Notes: a model not told the origin generated them from the sequence alone. A stretch of 64,000 nt of DNA from Lamellibrachia columna (GCA_963662155.1 OY759261.1:6532661-6596660); one strand, 5' to 3'. Counted from the first letter of the stretch, positions 32,216 through 41,889 are shown. Made by a program: numbers and translations.

Positions 32216-32467
32216 TTAGTTCATACGTTGCATATATCGTTCAATTATCACATCTCTCACCTTGTCTTTCACGCGTTCTCTCCACTGTATGGTCCCACAC
32301 GTTGTGATCACTTCTATACTTAACCACCGCAAGATATGCATGATCGTGTCGGATGAGGGTATGTAATCATCGTCTGAGTCTAAATTCATTACACGACTCA
32401 CCTCATCGCACGCGTATTGAGCAGCAGCACTCTCTACAGCTACATTAAACCTCTGTTCGTTAACCAT
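32216..32467 (-). CDS. Unrecognised 83-residue protein, accessory module
   Basis: ATG 32,467 gives MVNEQRFNVAVESAAAQYAC. It continues with an acidic VMNLDSDDDYIPSSD stretch and a helical, charged C-terminus (WRERVKDKVRDVIIERYMQR). A TATATA string lies just upstream of the ATG. It overlaps the end of the preceding acidic ORF. Similar acidic character to its neighbours suggests a set of regulatory proteins or exons of one gene. Function unknown. Confidence 0.4.
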   Translation of the reverse strand: MVNEQRFNVAVESAAAQYACDEVSRVMNLDSDDDYIPSSDTIMHILRWLSIEVITTCGTIQWRERVKDKVRDVIIERYMQRMN

Positions 32468-32780
32468 AGAATCCTATATATTTGACGCGTCGTCGGCGAC
32501 ATGTCCTCACCGTCACTGCTGCCGCTGCTGATGCTGCTTTTGTTGATGATTATGACATCGGATTTATCATTATCTTCCTCGTCGTCTGTTATCACAATCA
32601 TGTCTGTCGATGAAGGAGGAGAAGAAGAGAATAAATCGTTGGTACTATTATCATTTAACCATTTCCTCACCTTCGCTTTTTCGTCGACATCTCCACTGGA
32701 TGTACTAGCAACAGCAGCAGCAACAGCAGCAGCAGCAGCAGCAGCAGCAACTCTGGTAGTAGTTTCGTCCTGTCAACAAA
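32440..32780 (-). CDS. Unrecognised acidic protein with poly-Ala start
   Basis: Reading frame from just after the RPA-like gene stop: an Ala-rich run encoded by a CAG/CTG-type repeat (about 32,708-32,752), then STSSGDVDEKAKVRKWLNDN, and a Ser/Asp-rich tail (VITDDEEDNDKSD). No obvious ATG before the Ala run; the first Met in the scored frame is not a strong start. A TTTGTTGACAG string at the upstream edge could be a splice acceptor, so this may be an internal exon. No domain recognised. Confidence 0.35.
32708..32752. repeat. CAG/CTG trinucleotide repeat
   Basis: Imperfect (agc)n of about 14 units, encoding Ala on the minus strand. Confidence 0.9.
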
Positions 32781-32781
32781 G

Positions 32782-33318
32782 TTACATGGTTACGGTGTCA
32801 ATATCAGCCACATTGTAGTTTACGTACACTTTGGTCACGCGTTTCCTAATAACGACCATGACCTGACTGCCTCGCAGCGACGACATCGACTCGTAGCGTT
32901 GCTCGTCTGTCGTCAAAGCCACGTAGTCGATTGCTGTGAACCCTAAAATTTTAACCGCATTTTCGTCAAAACAAGTACACCAACATTCGCTGCCATTACT
33001 GTCTGTCAGAAGGATACGCAGAACGAACCTGTACACGCATTCAGATTGCAGCCCGTGCACTGGACAGACGCCGTTGCTGAGTCCTTTAGGACATCTCGAA
33101 CACGCTATGTAAAAAACGTGTTTATCTTGGACGCCGCATGCCGTTATGACTAACGGTTGTTCAAACAAATAGCGACCAGCACTTACTTCGTCTTGCAATT
33201 TCGTCAGATTCATCTCGCTATCGGTCTGTTGTGAGGCATCCATCTTCGTGTAGAGTGTAGAGTCGATCAAACCACAATCAGAACAATTGTAATACTCCTG
33301 TGTCTTCATATCCGCCAT
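32782..33318 (-). CDS. RPA-like single-stranded DNA-binding protein
   Basis: Intact ORF of 178 codons from MADMKTQEYYNC. Two Cys clusters: YNCSDCG near the N-terminus, and CSRCPKGLSNGVCPVHG (about residues 83-100), the zinc-ribbon expected inside the RPA70 C-terminal OB fold. Then YRFVLRILLTD, CTCFDENAVKILGFTA, and a beta-rich end VMVVIRKRVTKVYVNYN. The order zinc ribbon, YR(F/M)xLxxxxxD, FxExAxxILG matches the replication factor A C-terminal family (DBD-C). It would coat ssDNA during strand-displacement replication by PolB. Not seen in Polinton 2. Upstream, TATATAA directly abuts the ATG. Confidence 0.7.
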   Translation of the reverse strand: MADMKTQEYYNCSDCGLIDSTLYTKMDASQQTDSEMNLTKLQDEVSAGRYLFEQPLVITACGVQDKHVFYIACSRCPKGLSNGVCPVHGLQSECVYRFVLRILLTDSNGSECWCTCFDENAVKILGFTAIDYVALTTDEQRYESMSSLRGSQVMVVIRKRVTKVYVNYNVADIDTVTM

Positions 33319-33354
33319 TATATAGTCCTCCTGTCGACGCAACTTGGCTCGTTG

Positions 33355-33500
33355 CCTTCATAGTGCGTGATGTTATTGCGCAGTTTTACTCGATGCACCG
33401 TTCAATCACGTGATGTTGTCGACCACAACTTGGTTATTGCGCAGTTTTACTCGATGCACCGTTCAAGCGCGTGATGTTTTCGACCGCAACTTGGCTCGTT
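33355..33500. repeat. 66-bp tandem repeat between RPA-like and NADAR genes
   Basis: Two copies of a unit with ttattgcgcagttttactcg and atgcaccgttcaa(t/g)c, each with a cgtgatgtt core. It overlaps the end of the NADAR frame and probably contains promoter sequence for the RPA-like gene. Confidence 0.85.
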
Positions 33501-34013
33501 GCCTACACAGCGCGTGATGTTTTCGATCGGTGCGGGTGCCTGGTTGTAATCTCGTACGGCCCTGTCTCCGGGTGTTACGTTAGACCCGCTTTTTACTGTC
33601 TGGTGCGCTCGTATGAACTCTCTTACTTCCATGAGTATCTCACCAAGTATATTCTGGCCAGCTTGACCATTGTAGGTCAACGCACTCCAAAACCCCTCTT
33701 TGCTTTTTACCCATTCCATCAAATGACGGAATTTCACAGCTACTAGCGCGTGCATCACGGAACATCGCTGCCTGTTCCATTCATCTTGTCAATGTGCCTT
33801 CAATCGAATGCTCTTGCTCAGGTATTTAGCCTGCAGGCCGGTTCGTGTGGTTATAATTGTTTCAGCTGTCTTCCAGTCTTTATTATGCACACATTTCTTC
33901 CACTGATAAGCGCTTTCAACGCTGTGAAATTCTCTACCCCACACGCGTATTCTACACGCATAAAAATTAGACAAATAGTTATTACCGCCTCTAAAGTGAA
34001 TCGGACGATCCAT
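33447..34013 (-). pseudogene. NADAR-domain protein (YbiA-like N-glycosidase family)
   Basis: One frame from ATG 34,013 with a single TGA at 33,789-33,791. Before the stop: FRGGNNYLSNFYACRIRVWG and FHSVESAYQWKKC, the hallmark NADAR motifs (LSNFY near the start, S-x-E-x-A-Y-Q). After the stop: QDEWNRQRCSVMHALVAVKF, FWSAL and GQNILGEILMEVREFI, matching the W...R...M..A...KF and GxNxLGxxLMxxR blocks. The region between the KF and GxN blocks is short for the family. NADAR proteins cleave N-glycosidic bonds, including removal of ADP-ribose from guanine and action on riboflavin intermediates. A role countering host ADP-ribosylation is inference. Confidence 0.75.
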
Positions 34014-34050
34014 GCTTGTGTTATGATGCTGGAATGTACATTTACTGCGT

Positions 34051-34058
34051 TATATGCG
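34051..34058 (-). promoter_or_regulatory. TATA-like box of the NADAR gene
   Basis: GCATATAACGC on the minus strand, about 40 nt upstream of ATG 34,013. Together with the plus-strand TATA box at 34,188 it makes a divergent promoter region. Confidence 0.45.
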
Positions 34059-34187
34059 TTGTAGTACTGTGTTCACCTCGGGTTTTTTGACTGCTTGAAG
34101 GATGACTGCTGCGTCTGTTATCTGACAGCTCTCCGATATGACGAGTTCCGTTGTTTTTGAGGTTGTCAACAATATTTCCTCTCACAC

Positions 34188-34195
34188 TATATAAG
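34188..34195 (+). promoter_or_regulatory. TATA box of the spliced plus-strand gene
   Basis: TATATAAG, 36 nt upstream of ATG 34,231, ideal spacing for a start site within the pyrimidine-rich tctcgtcgtgttctcgtc. Confidence 0.65.
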
Positions 34196-34230
34196 ACCTC
34201 TCTCGTCGTGTTCTCGTCATCTTCGTCATC

Positions 34231-35106
34231 ATGTTGTCGTATTACATGTCACTCACGTATATAGCGTACACGATGGTGTCACTGGTCAGGGTCATCAGCA
34301 AACTGACTCTGAATTGTTTCATACAATACTGTGTGGACGTATACGAGATCTGTCAAATATTGACAGCGGTCTACCTACGTGAATATCATCGACAGTACGT
34401 TTGCTTACCGGTGACTAATGTCTTCGTAATCGTCATTGTAGTGTTAGTAATGTGTTGTTTCTAACTCACTTGTTTTCTTCCTTGCAGCCAACACGCTGAA
34501 AAGTGGGACGCCGTTATGAATGAGCTCGTCAGCAAAATTCTACGCGTTCATATGGCGGAAATTTTCGCCATACTGAGCGGAAAAGCAGCGCCAGGTACAC
34601 CTCCTACGCCGCCTTCACGACCATCAAAATTACTCGTATGGCCTTTCATAATGAAACAACTGATCGCAACAACCAGTCCTCCTTTTGGATCAACACCCCC
34701 CCCCATCTCCAGAACCCGAGAACTGGGAGGACGAGTTGCTCGATCTGCCACCTCCCGTCTCCCGCCTGCCCGCCGCCTCCGCCGATCGCCTGCTCGCCGC
34801 CGCCGCTGTCTCCCGCCTGCCCTTCACCGCCGCCGGCGCCGCAGCTGCCACCTCGCTCATCGAGCCCGCCCTCCACCGCCGTTACCGTCTCGTCCGTCGA
34901 CCCTGTCTCTAGAATCCGAGAACTGGGAGGACGAGTTGTCTCCTCCTCCGTCGTTCGTCTACCCTTCATCGCAGTCGCCTCCGTCTCGTTCGTCTATCCG
35001 GCCTAGACATCGTAATCGAAGACTGAGATTCTTCCCGTATGACGCTTCAATACACACTATCCTCAAAAAATTAACATTTGCAACTCCTCCAAAGACATTT
35101 TATTAA
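34231..35106 (+). CDS. Spliced gene of unknown function, divergent from the rest
   Basis: Exon 1 (34,231-34,394) encodes 54 hydrophobic, Tyr/Cys-rich residues starting MLSYYMSLTYIAYTMVSLVR. Removing the intron keeps the frame open, and exon 2 (34,488-35,106) continues in frame through KWDAVMNELVSKILRVHMAE to a Pro/Arg/Ser-rich tail. Unspliced, the frame stops at 34,464. A C-run at about 34,690-34,699 may have slipped: a neighbouring frame reads PEPENWEDELLDLPPP, and an ENWEDEL motif recurs later in the main frame (about 34,925). No domain recognised. It is the only plus-strand gene of Polinton 1 and lies next to the right terminus, where early regulatory genes often sit in DNA viruses (inference). 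Confidence 0.55.
34395..34487 (+). other. Intron, 93 nt
   Basis: Donor GTACGT at 34,395, branch-point-like CTAAC at 34,461-34,465, pyrimidine tract tgttttcttccttgcag ending in AG at 34,486-34,487. Removal restores an open frame between exon 1 and exon 2. Confidence 0.65.
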
Positions 35107-35110
35107 ATAT

Positions 35111-35404
35111 TTGAAAATGAACATTTGCCGCTTCTCGTATGATAATTATTTTTAATAATTTCTATTACTGATGATAAATGCTGATGATTAAATATAACAA
35201 CTGATGATTAAAATGAAATTTGCCGCTTCTCATATTACTGTTGATAATTATTTCTATTTGAAAATGAACATCTGCCGCTTCTCGTATGATAATTATTTTT
35301 AATAATTTCTATTACTGATGATAAATGCTGATGATTAAATATAACAACTGATGATTAAAATGAAATTTGCCGCTTCTTATATTACTGTTGATAATTATTT
35401 ATGT
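35111..35404. repeat. 147-bp tandem duplication
   Basis: Two nearly identical 147-bp copies of AT-rich sequence containing tgccgcttctcgtatgataa, downstream of the spliced gene. A third partial copy follows. Confidence 0.9.
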
Positions 35405-36229
35405 ATTAAATTTGTTTTGCATCGTTAATATATTATTACTGATGATAATTATCTGCCTGCTACACGTATTAATTGATGCTTCATTATGTATCTGTATTAT
35501 AACATGCCGCTTCGTTATGTATCTTTTCTATATTAAATTTTGTTTTGCATCGTTAATACATGTCTGTTGTGTACACTATCGTTCTCGGTAAACAATGCAT
35601 TCCATTTGACCAAAAATATATTTTTATTATACACGGTCGTTCACACAAAGTCCAACCGCTTGCAACACGAATAAACTCCAACCGCAGTACGCCCGCTGTT
35701 CCATTGAGAACGGACGCGACTCGAATTATCTTCTACAACAGAATGCAGCTGTCTACTTAAAAAAACGAGTCCACTGTTTCGGTTACATCGTCAACAACAT
35801 CGGTCTACGCCGTGATTTAACGCTAACGCTATATATAGATTCCACTGTTTCGGTTAGGTATTGAGTTACAACCTCGCGCATTCGATTCAGTCCGTATACA
35901 TAATAGTCATAAAATATTGAGCAACAATTACACAACACTATTTAAAATCTCACACGCTCGTATTAACGATATCGATGCAGTCCGTGTCATCAAGAAGTCT
36001 CGATATATTGTATTTCTAATATTGAGCAACATTCCACCAACCTTCGTAGTTTCTACACGCCTATTTCCCGCAAACTTTCCTCCACCAACGATGCAATCCG
36101 TGTGTCATTGCGACAATAATCCACTTCGGGCTGTCGTCCCACAGTCCACTGAATATCAAGTTACAACAACAGATTACCGCATCGCGTCGCACTGATTACC
36201 GTAGGGCAAAATATAACAACTCAACTATA
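35405..36229. other. Polinton 1 right subterminal spacer
   Basis: No supported gene. Short repeats of ccactgtttcggtta and gattgcgtcgcactgattacc-like strings. It lies between the spliced gene and the right inverted repeat. Confidence 0.5.
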
Positions 36230-36349
36230 GGGTAGCGTGGGGTAGAATAACCAAATATAGGGTAGCGTGGGGTAAAATAACAAAATATAGGGTAACGTGA
36301 GGTAAAATAACCAAATATAGGGTAAAATAACCAAATATAGGGTTAAAAT
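36230..36349. repeat. ggtaaaataaccaaatatag repeat
   Basis: Five to six copies of a 20-28 bp unit immediately inside the right inverted repeat. Confidence 0.9.
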
Positions 36350-36641
36350 AATGTTTCGATCATCTTCTAGTCGCTAGGAGGCGCTAATCATCGATATTAG
36401 ATCACGCTACGATCGCTAGGAGGCGCTGATATTACCCAGAGGGCTCTGCGCTAATCACGTGACGCTCTCTGATTGGATAAGCGCTCACGTGACATTCTCT
36501 GATTGGCTGAGCGCTCACGTGACCCTCTCTGATTGGCTGAGCACTTACCGGAAGCTAATGGTGGCTAATGGCGGATGATTAATGACCATGGACTCCTCTG
36601 GTTTCCACGGTTTGGGGTATGAAACCTAATTGTCTACTACT
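36350..36641 (-). repeat. Polinton 1 right terminal inverted repeat
   Basis: Inverted match to 19,531-19,800, ending ...gtctactact at 36,641. It has three CCAATCAGAGA + CACGTG modules (two on the left), so the two repeats differ by one module. The right flank starts tgcagccaatgccc. Confidence 0.9.
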
Positions 36642-37387
36642 TGCAGCCAATGCCCAGATATAGTCCGACTAACGGGAAGTACATGTAATAAACTGGAAAT
36701 TTCGGATCATTTCTGGGATTGAACTGCATTATCAACTCCAATTCATTTTTTAATTGATCCCAGCAAGGCATTGTCAGATGATTTTTAAGATATGTAAAGC
36801 AAATAGACCTGCGACGCGCTGTGCCTCCATCGAACATCAGCACCGTCCAGTCAACGAATGTCAACGCCAGCGTGTCACATGATGCGTTATAGCCGACAAC
36901 AATGACCCACCGCCGGCTAGTTGGTGTTTCCTTCCTGCTGTCTTGGGCTGGTTTTTGGCGAGCTGGCGTTAACCTGCCTATGTACTGTTGTCAGAAAATA
37001 AGCTGTAGTTGGGCATAGTTTTTGGACCATTAACAACTATTTCATTCCATAAATCCACGAATATGTGGTGAGTCAAAATTCACATATGTACTTCAATTAA
37101 TTTACAACAAGTTGCAAAAACAAAGAGAACATATTGTTACAAATAAGAGATTCACCGGCTTGGTACAATCCTTTATAATTATATTGTTTTTAACAATAGT
37201 GCTCATAATTCCAATCACTGTTGAATGTGGATGTTTTGACCACTATAATTTCAAGTGCACATAAATTAATTATTCGCTATTTTCTTGGATCCTAGAAAGT
37301 TTTGAAATAACTTGGCTAATATGCAGTACTTGCTTGAAGAAGCGGAACAGCAAAGATAACTATTTATACAGCTAAATATAGTTCATA

Positions 37388-37615
37388 TGCACCAACGCAC
37401 ACACATGCAAGCACGCACACATCCACGGACACACACACACATATGCACGCACGCACACACATGCACGGACGCACACGCATGCACGGACGCACACGCATGC
37501 ACGCACGCACACACAGGCACGCACGTGCACGCATCCACGGACGCATACGCATGCACGGACGCATATGCATGCACGTGCATGCACGGACGCACACACATGC
37601 ACGGACGCACGCATA
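37388..37615. repeat. GCAC/CA minisatellite
   Basis: Imperfect array of acacatgcacggacgcacac-type units. Cys/Val- or His/Thr-rich ORFs across it on both strands are artefacts. Confidence 0.95.
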
Positions 37616-37859
37616 TCTGCAAGTTTATTAAAGCCTTGTTCATGCTAACAGATGTACTGATGGATCTGACATGAAAATGACTTTCCAAGATGGATATGTC
37701 ATCACGTCTTTAGCGTGCGTTAATATGGTCAGACACCTGTGCATTGGGAGAAATGTGTACTTACCAAATATGCAATAAGCGAGATACCAATAAGAAGGAA
37801 GCATGGTCGCTTCATGCGTCCAAGGGGCCACTTTATTTCTGCAGTCATTCTGCGAGAAT

Positions 37860-37995
37860 GAATTTAAACATAACGGTGTAATGTGATAACATAATTTAAA
37901 CATATAGGTGTAATGTGATAACATAATTTAAACATAACGCTGTAATGTGGTAACATCATTTAAACATAACGGTGTAATGTGGTAACATCATTCAG
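37860..37995. repeat. 33-bp minisatellite, unit B
   Basis: About four copies of the same unit as at 9,718-10,018. Confidence 0.9.
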
Positions 37996-38620
37996 ATACA
38001 TTCAACAACAGATTTATAATTGTTACAAATCGTCACTCCATTCTAATGCAAATTATAGATTTGCTACAAATCTTGAACACATGCTGATATTATGCTCATC
38101 TAATCCGTGTTTAGTCTTATATATGAATAGAATAGTCCCAAAATCCATTACAATTGTGAATTATTGTCATACTGTTCTCTTTCAATGAAAGATGCAAACA
38201 GTATACAATTATCTGGTGATTGTTCTACCAACAACTGGCGAATGTGGCTTTCGCTAAGAATAACGTGCTATTGTTAATCATGATTGATCATGTATGTTTA
38301 GTAATAGCTGACCACTATCGCCACCTAGCGAATGATCGGGAAGCAAGAATGAGCGCAAGTATGCCAGACTCGGCCTACTAGCGAATGGTGCGCTATCAGG
38401 AATTTGTCTACATCTACATGGATAATGGGAAGAACCATTCTGTCAACACTACCTGTACACTACAGTACAATTCGGTGTATAAACCTGTGGACAGCATCAG
38501 TCACTGAGAATTTGAAAGACAATGAACACATGCTTTGAGTGACGTGGTTATGGCTGTGGATGCTGTCCACGGGGCTTCCAGTTTAGTACACTAATAATAC
38601 AGTTTTTATCTAATCTGCTT

Positions 38621-40133
38621 TTAAAGTGGATGTTGTTTCACTGTTGGACATTCGGGGCTTAAGGAATTCCAGTGTGTAACTGTGCGTGGAAAGAAACTAG
38701 ACTTGAACACGTCGGATTGAACTACTGGGGGTATGGAGTGGTGTACGGTTTTGTGGAATACACACAGTCTTGCAACTTTCCTTCTATTTTGGATAGTTGG
38801 CCAGTTAAGTGTGGACAACATACAAGTAACACTGGATTCTCTACAGTAATAGTGTAGAACAAAACAGGCAGCCCTGCGTTGAATTTTGTTTGTGGATTAA
38901 TTTGACATTTGCGGTATGGGTCCCATACGGCTGATGAATATTCGAGATTAGATCTAACAAGCGTGGTGCATGCTTTCGCCTTTACCTCTTGTGAACACTT
39001 ATGTGGGTTTCTTTTGGTTAGCCCGAGAGTTTTATTTGCTTTAGAAGTTATGTTATCGATGTGTGATTTCCATTGAAGATCGCGCTGTAATTCAACTCCA
39101 AGATATGGATGGCGACTGAAAGACTTGAGAATGACACCTTCCATTACATAGTCCAATATGTAGTGGATTTTTGGCTTTCTACATTTGGAGTGTATAGCAT
39201 TTTTCTGGATTAAACATCATTTGCCATTTCCAAGCCATGAGTGACATTTTACAGAGATCATTTTGAAGAGCAATTGTGTCATCGACACTGTCAACTGTGT
39301 CAGCGACACTGCCAATTGTCCTGAACAGCAGACAGTCATCAGCAAATAGCTTAATGTGGGAAGTAACATTTTCTCCGATGTCATTTATGTATAATAGAAA
39401 CATGAGCGGCGTAAGCACAGTACCCTGGGGAACACAGTACCATGGGGAACACAGTACCCTGGGGAACACAGTACCCTGGGGACACAGTACCCCGAGGAAC
39501 ACAGTACCCTGGGGAACACAGTACCTTGGGGACACAGTACCCTGGGGAACACAGTACCCCGGGGAACACAGTACCGAGCCTCTGGTGAGGGAAAGTGTCA
39601 AAAGCTTTGGAGAAATCTAGGATTATAACACCTGTCTGTTTATGGTTGTCTAAAGATATTGCAAGAGAGTAAACCTTTGGGAGTATCTGACTTTTTCATG
39701 CTTAGCCGTGCATGCATCCGTGTTGGGAGTTGATTAGGATGTTGCTTTTATCAAGATGTGCCACGATAAAGTGGCATAGGACATGTTCTATGATTTTACA
39801 GCACATATAAGTGAAAGAAATAGGTAGGTAGGTTTTTGGTAGCCCTCTGTCACCTGTTTTGAAAATGGCACATATGTCATCAAGTATTACCTTCTTTTGA
39901 GCCTGAACCAGCCGAAACTTCAGCAAGCAGATGGGAAATATATATAAAGAGATACGAGAAATATGTGGTAGCAACAGCAGACTCGCGAAAGAAAATGATT
40001 TGAGAGGGGCTGGTGTGGGCTGGTGTGTGGTTGCCAAGGATATATATCCATTATGGTGACAAACACTCGAATGCCATGCACAGCTTGCCGTGATGATCAA
40101 ACGATAATGCATTTTTTTCGGTACAGGATACAA
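38621..40133 (-). pseudogene. CR1/L2-like reverse-transcriptase relic, unit B copy
   Basis: Better preserved than the unit A copy. Motifs from N to C on the minus strand: ICAIFKTGDRG, CCKIIEHV and NSQHG (about 39,730-39,880), ILDFSKAFDTFPH (about 39,595-39,640), the VPQGT box as a short 17-bp array (39,412-39,575), PLMFLLYINDIG, LFADDCLLF (catalytic Asp pair), WQMMFNPEKCYTLQM, HPYLGVELQRDLQWKSHI, VRSNLEYSSAVWDP, and the C-terminal FFPRTVTHWNSL (about 38,690). Several frameshifts. The clade is CR1/L2-like by motif style. Confidence 0.8.
39412..39575. repeat. 17-bp minisatellite, unit B (short array)
   Basis: About nine to ten copies of the 17-bp unit, with some 16-bp variants. It is the same position in the RT frame as arrays A1/A2 but far shorter, showing expansion after or during the duplication. 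Confidence 0.95.
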
Positions 40134-40139
40134 CCACTA

Positions 40140-40819
40140 ACGCCTGCGATGCAAGTTTTTCAGGTGGCCGACCAACGATGCTTGGTTGAGAAAATGTATG
40201 CAAGTCGCTATAATAATTTTGACTGTTAGTATAACAATTTAGAGTGCGCCATTGGTATTGTTGGCATTGAGAAAGGCATGAGAAATGTCTTTTTATTATG
40301 ACTGGCGTCAAGCGGTCATGCCCGTATATTTGATTTTTACACTACAATACTGACGACGCTGAAATTTGGAATGTGAATTGAGGATGTGGAAAACGTTAAG
40401 GCGGCAGTGACGTCAATTGCAGGAGTGTCCCTTACAAGTCATGGCGGCGGTTGCCGGAGCCCGGATCCACACGGTCACGTGACCGTACTTACGGTGGCGC
40501 CACCTAGCGCATTCCTGGGCGCCCAGATTATAAGTTTTGATACTAATGGCACCCCTGGTGGGTAGTCTATGAACTGTTTTCCCTCTTAAAAATGCGACCT
40601 ATTGCCTAGTAACCGAACTATTTCGCATACGCCACCTGTCACACAGTGACCGCACTAATGGAGCGCCCATCGGTGAACGGTTTTGTCACCAGAAACGCCC
40701 CTGACGGCTAGTGAATGAGCTAATTTTCGTAAAATAGTGCTCCTAACGCCTAGTAACAGAAGCATTTTGCTTATTTAAAACGTCAATTATCGCCCAGCGC
40801 GTATTTCCTATTGAACAAG
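40140..40819. other. Unit B noncoding segment with conserved palindromes
   Basis: Paralogous to 14,081-14,764. Keeps ggtcacgtgacc and ggtggcgccacc. Ends tattgaacaag at the Polinton 2 insertion point. Confidence 0.6.
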
Positions 40820-41030
40820 AGTAGTATGTAAGTCTTTTTCATACCCCCAATTGTGGGTCGATTGTTGTTGGTGGTAGCTAAAAATAGACATTGGTTAATT
40901 TTTAATTTAATTTTTATTTAAACTTTTTATATTTATTTAATTTTTATTTTATTTTTTACTTTAATTTTAAATTTTTATTTAATTTTTATTTTTAATTTAA
41001 ATTTTTAATTTTTATTTTTAATTAATTTTT
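40820..41030 (+). repeat. Polinton 2 left terminal inverted repeat
   Basis: The first 110 bp match the reverse complement of the right end almost exactly (ending ...agacattggttaattttta), then an AT-rich tract of aatttttattt strings present on both sides. The first bases and the tttcatacccc block resemble the Polinton 1 terminus. Confidence 0.9.
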
Positions 41031-41036
41031 TTCAAT

Positions 41037-41130
41037 GAAAACCCAGGGGGAAAACCCACCTATCGCTGACGTGGCGGTTAGTGGGGAAAACCCACATATC
41101 GCTGACGTGGCGGTTAGTTGGGACAAACCC
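41037..41130. repeat. Direct repeats aacccacctatcgctgacgt type
   Basis: Two full copies and a partial of a unit aaaacccac(c/a)tatcgctga followed by cgtggcggttagt, just inside the left inverted repeat. A gcgccccctagcgg motif follows at about 41,183. Confidence 0.85.
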
Positions 41131-41676
41131 ACTTTAAAAATATGTGCCTGAAGCATTTCCGGTTGCGCGTGCAGCACACCAGAGCGCCCCCTAGCGGTTG
41201 TAGGAACGGCAAAAACCGTACGCAGCACACCAGAGCGCCCATCTAGCAGCTGTATGAGCGCCTCCTTGTGAATGGAGATAACCCTAAGTGTAACCCCAAC
41301 GTGTTGACGGCTGTGTAACCCTAAGTTTATGTCGTCTGCGGTGAATCCTGACTCAGAGAGGTGCGCGTGCTAACAGTGGTCATTAACAGGGTCATGAATA
41401 ACTGAAATCAAAGGACCTAACGAAGAGACGAGAAACGAACAAAACACGATATCGTACGAGTGCACACGTATTTTATTGAACAACACAAGCAGCATGATGA
41501 TACAACATGGGTAGCGTGTAATATCACTACGACTACAACTATGACGATGAGACGATTTGCAGATGTTGACCATCACGCCAGAGGTCGCGAGCTTAGGGTG
41601 TCTCCACCTCGCCAGAGGCTCGCGGGTGATGATGATGAGGCGACTTGCGGATGTTGACCATCACACCAGAGGTCGT

Positions 41677-41741
<65 letters not shown>

Positions 41742-41889
41742 TACACACACACACACAAACACACACACACATACACACACACACACACACAATCATCTTT
41801 TAATTACATCACAATACAGATACTATCAGCTGGTAAGTATTACCACTACATCAAAGCAATAAATAAGCTATGCTGTATTGCAGTTTACC
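41131..41889. other. Polinton 2 left subterminal region
   Basis: Holds gcgcc(c)cctag motifs and the segment similar to Polinton 1 (41,430-41,680 versus 19,984-20,230), with three cgccagaggtcg-type repeats. Then a (CA)n microsatellite at 41,677-41,790. No gene. Confidence 0.6.
41677..41790. repeat. (CA)n microsatellite
   Basis: About 110 bp of CA with occasional T or A interruptions. Confidence 0.95.

Larger units (their letters stand above)
19531..36641 (-). mobile_element. Polinton/Maverick 1 (adintovirus-like), 17.1 kb, inactive
   Basis: Bounded by inverted repeats beginning AGTAGTAGACAATTAGGTTT and flanked by agcagc (left) and tgcagc (right), a 6-bp target duplication with one mismatch. 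Contents on the minus strand: PolB, packaging ATPase, two conserved small/structural proteins, integrase, membrane proteins, penton-like, core-like, major capsid and adenain-like protease. This is the diagnostic Polinton set. It also carries an accessory module upstream of PolB (31.7-35.1 kb). Broken: PolB, ATPase, integrase, major capsid, penton, protease. Intact: 230-residue and 124-residue structural-type proteins, the 91-residue membrane protein, the 48-residue ORF. Confidence 0.95.
36642..40819. repeat. Host tandem duplication, unit B, middle part
   Basis: Paralogue of about 8,705-14,760 without the RTE insertion. It runs up to the left end of Polinton 2. The stretches 36,642-37,387 and 38,000-38,620 contain no supported gene; 38,281-38,745 has no counterpart in unit A. 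Confidence 0.85.

Noticed and set aside
32216..32467. LxCxE-like retinoblastoma-binding motif (YACDE) as in small DNA tumour virus proteins
   Set aside because: The leading residue is not Leu and only one short match exists. Not enough to claim an oncoprotein-like function.
37364..37688. Cys/Val- and His/Thr-rich ORFs
   Set aside because: Translations of a CA/GCAC minisatellite.
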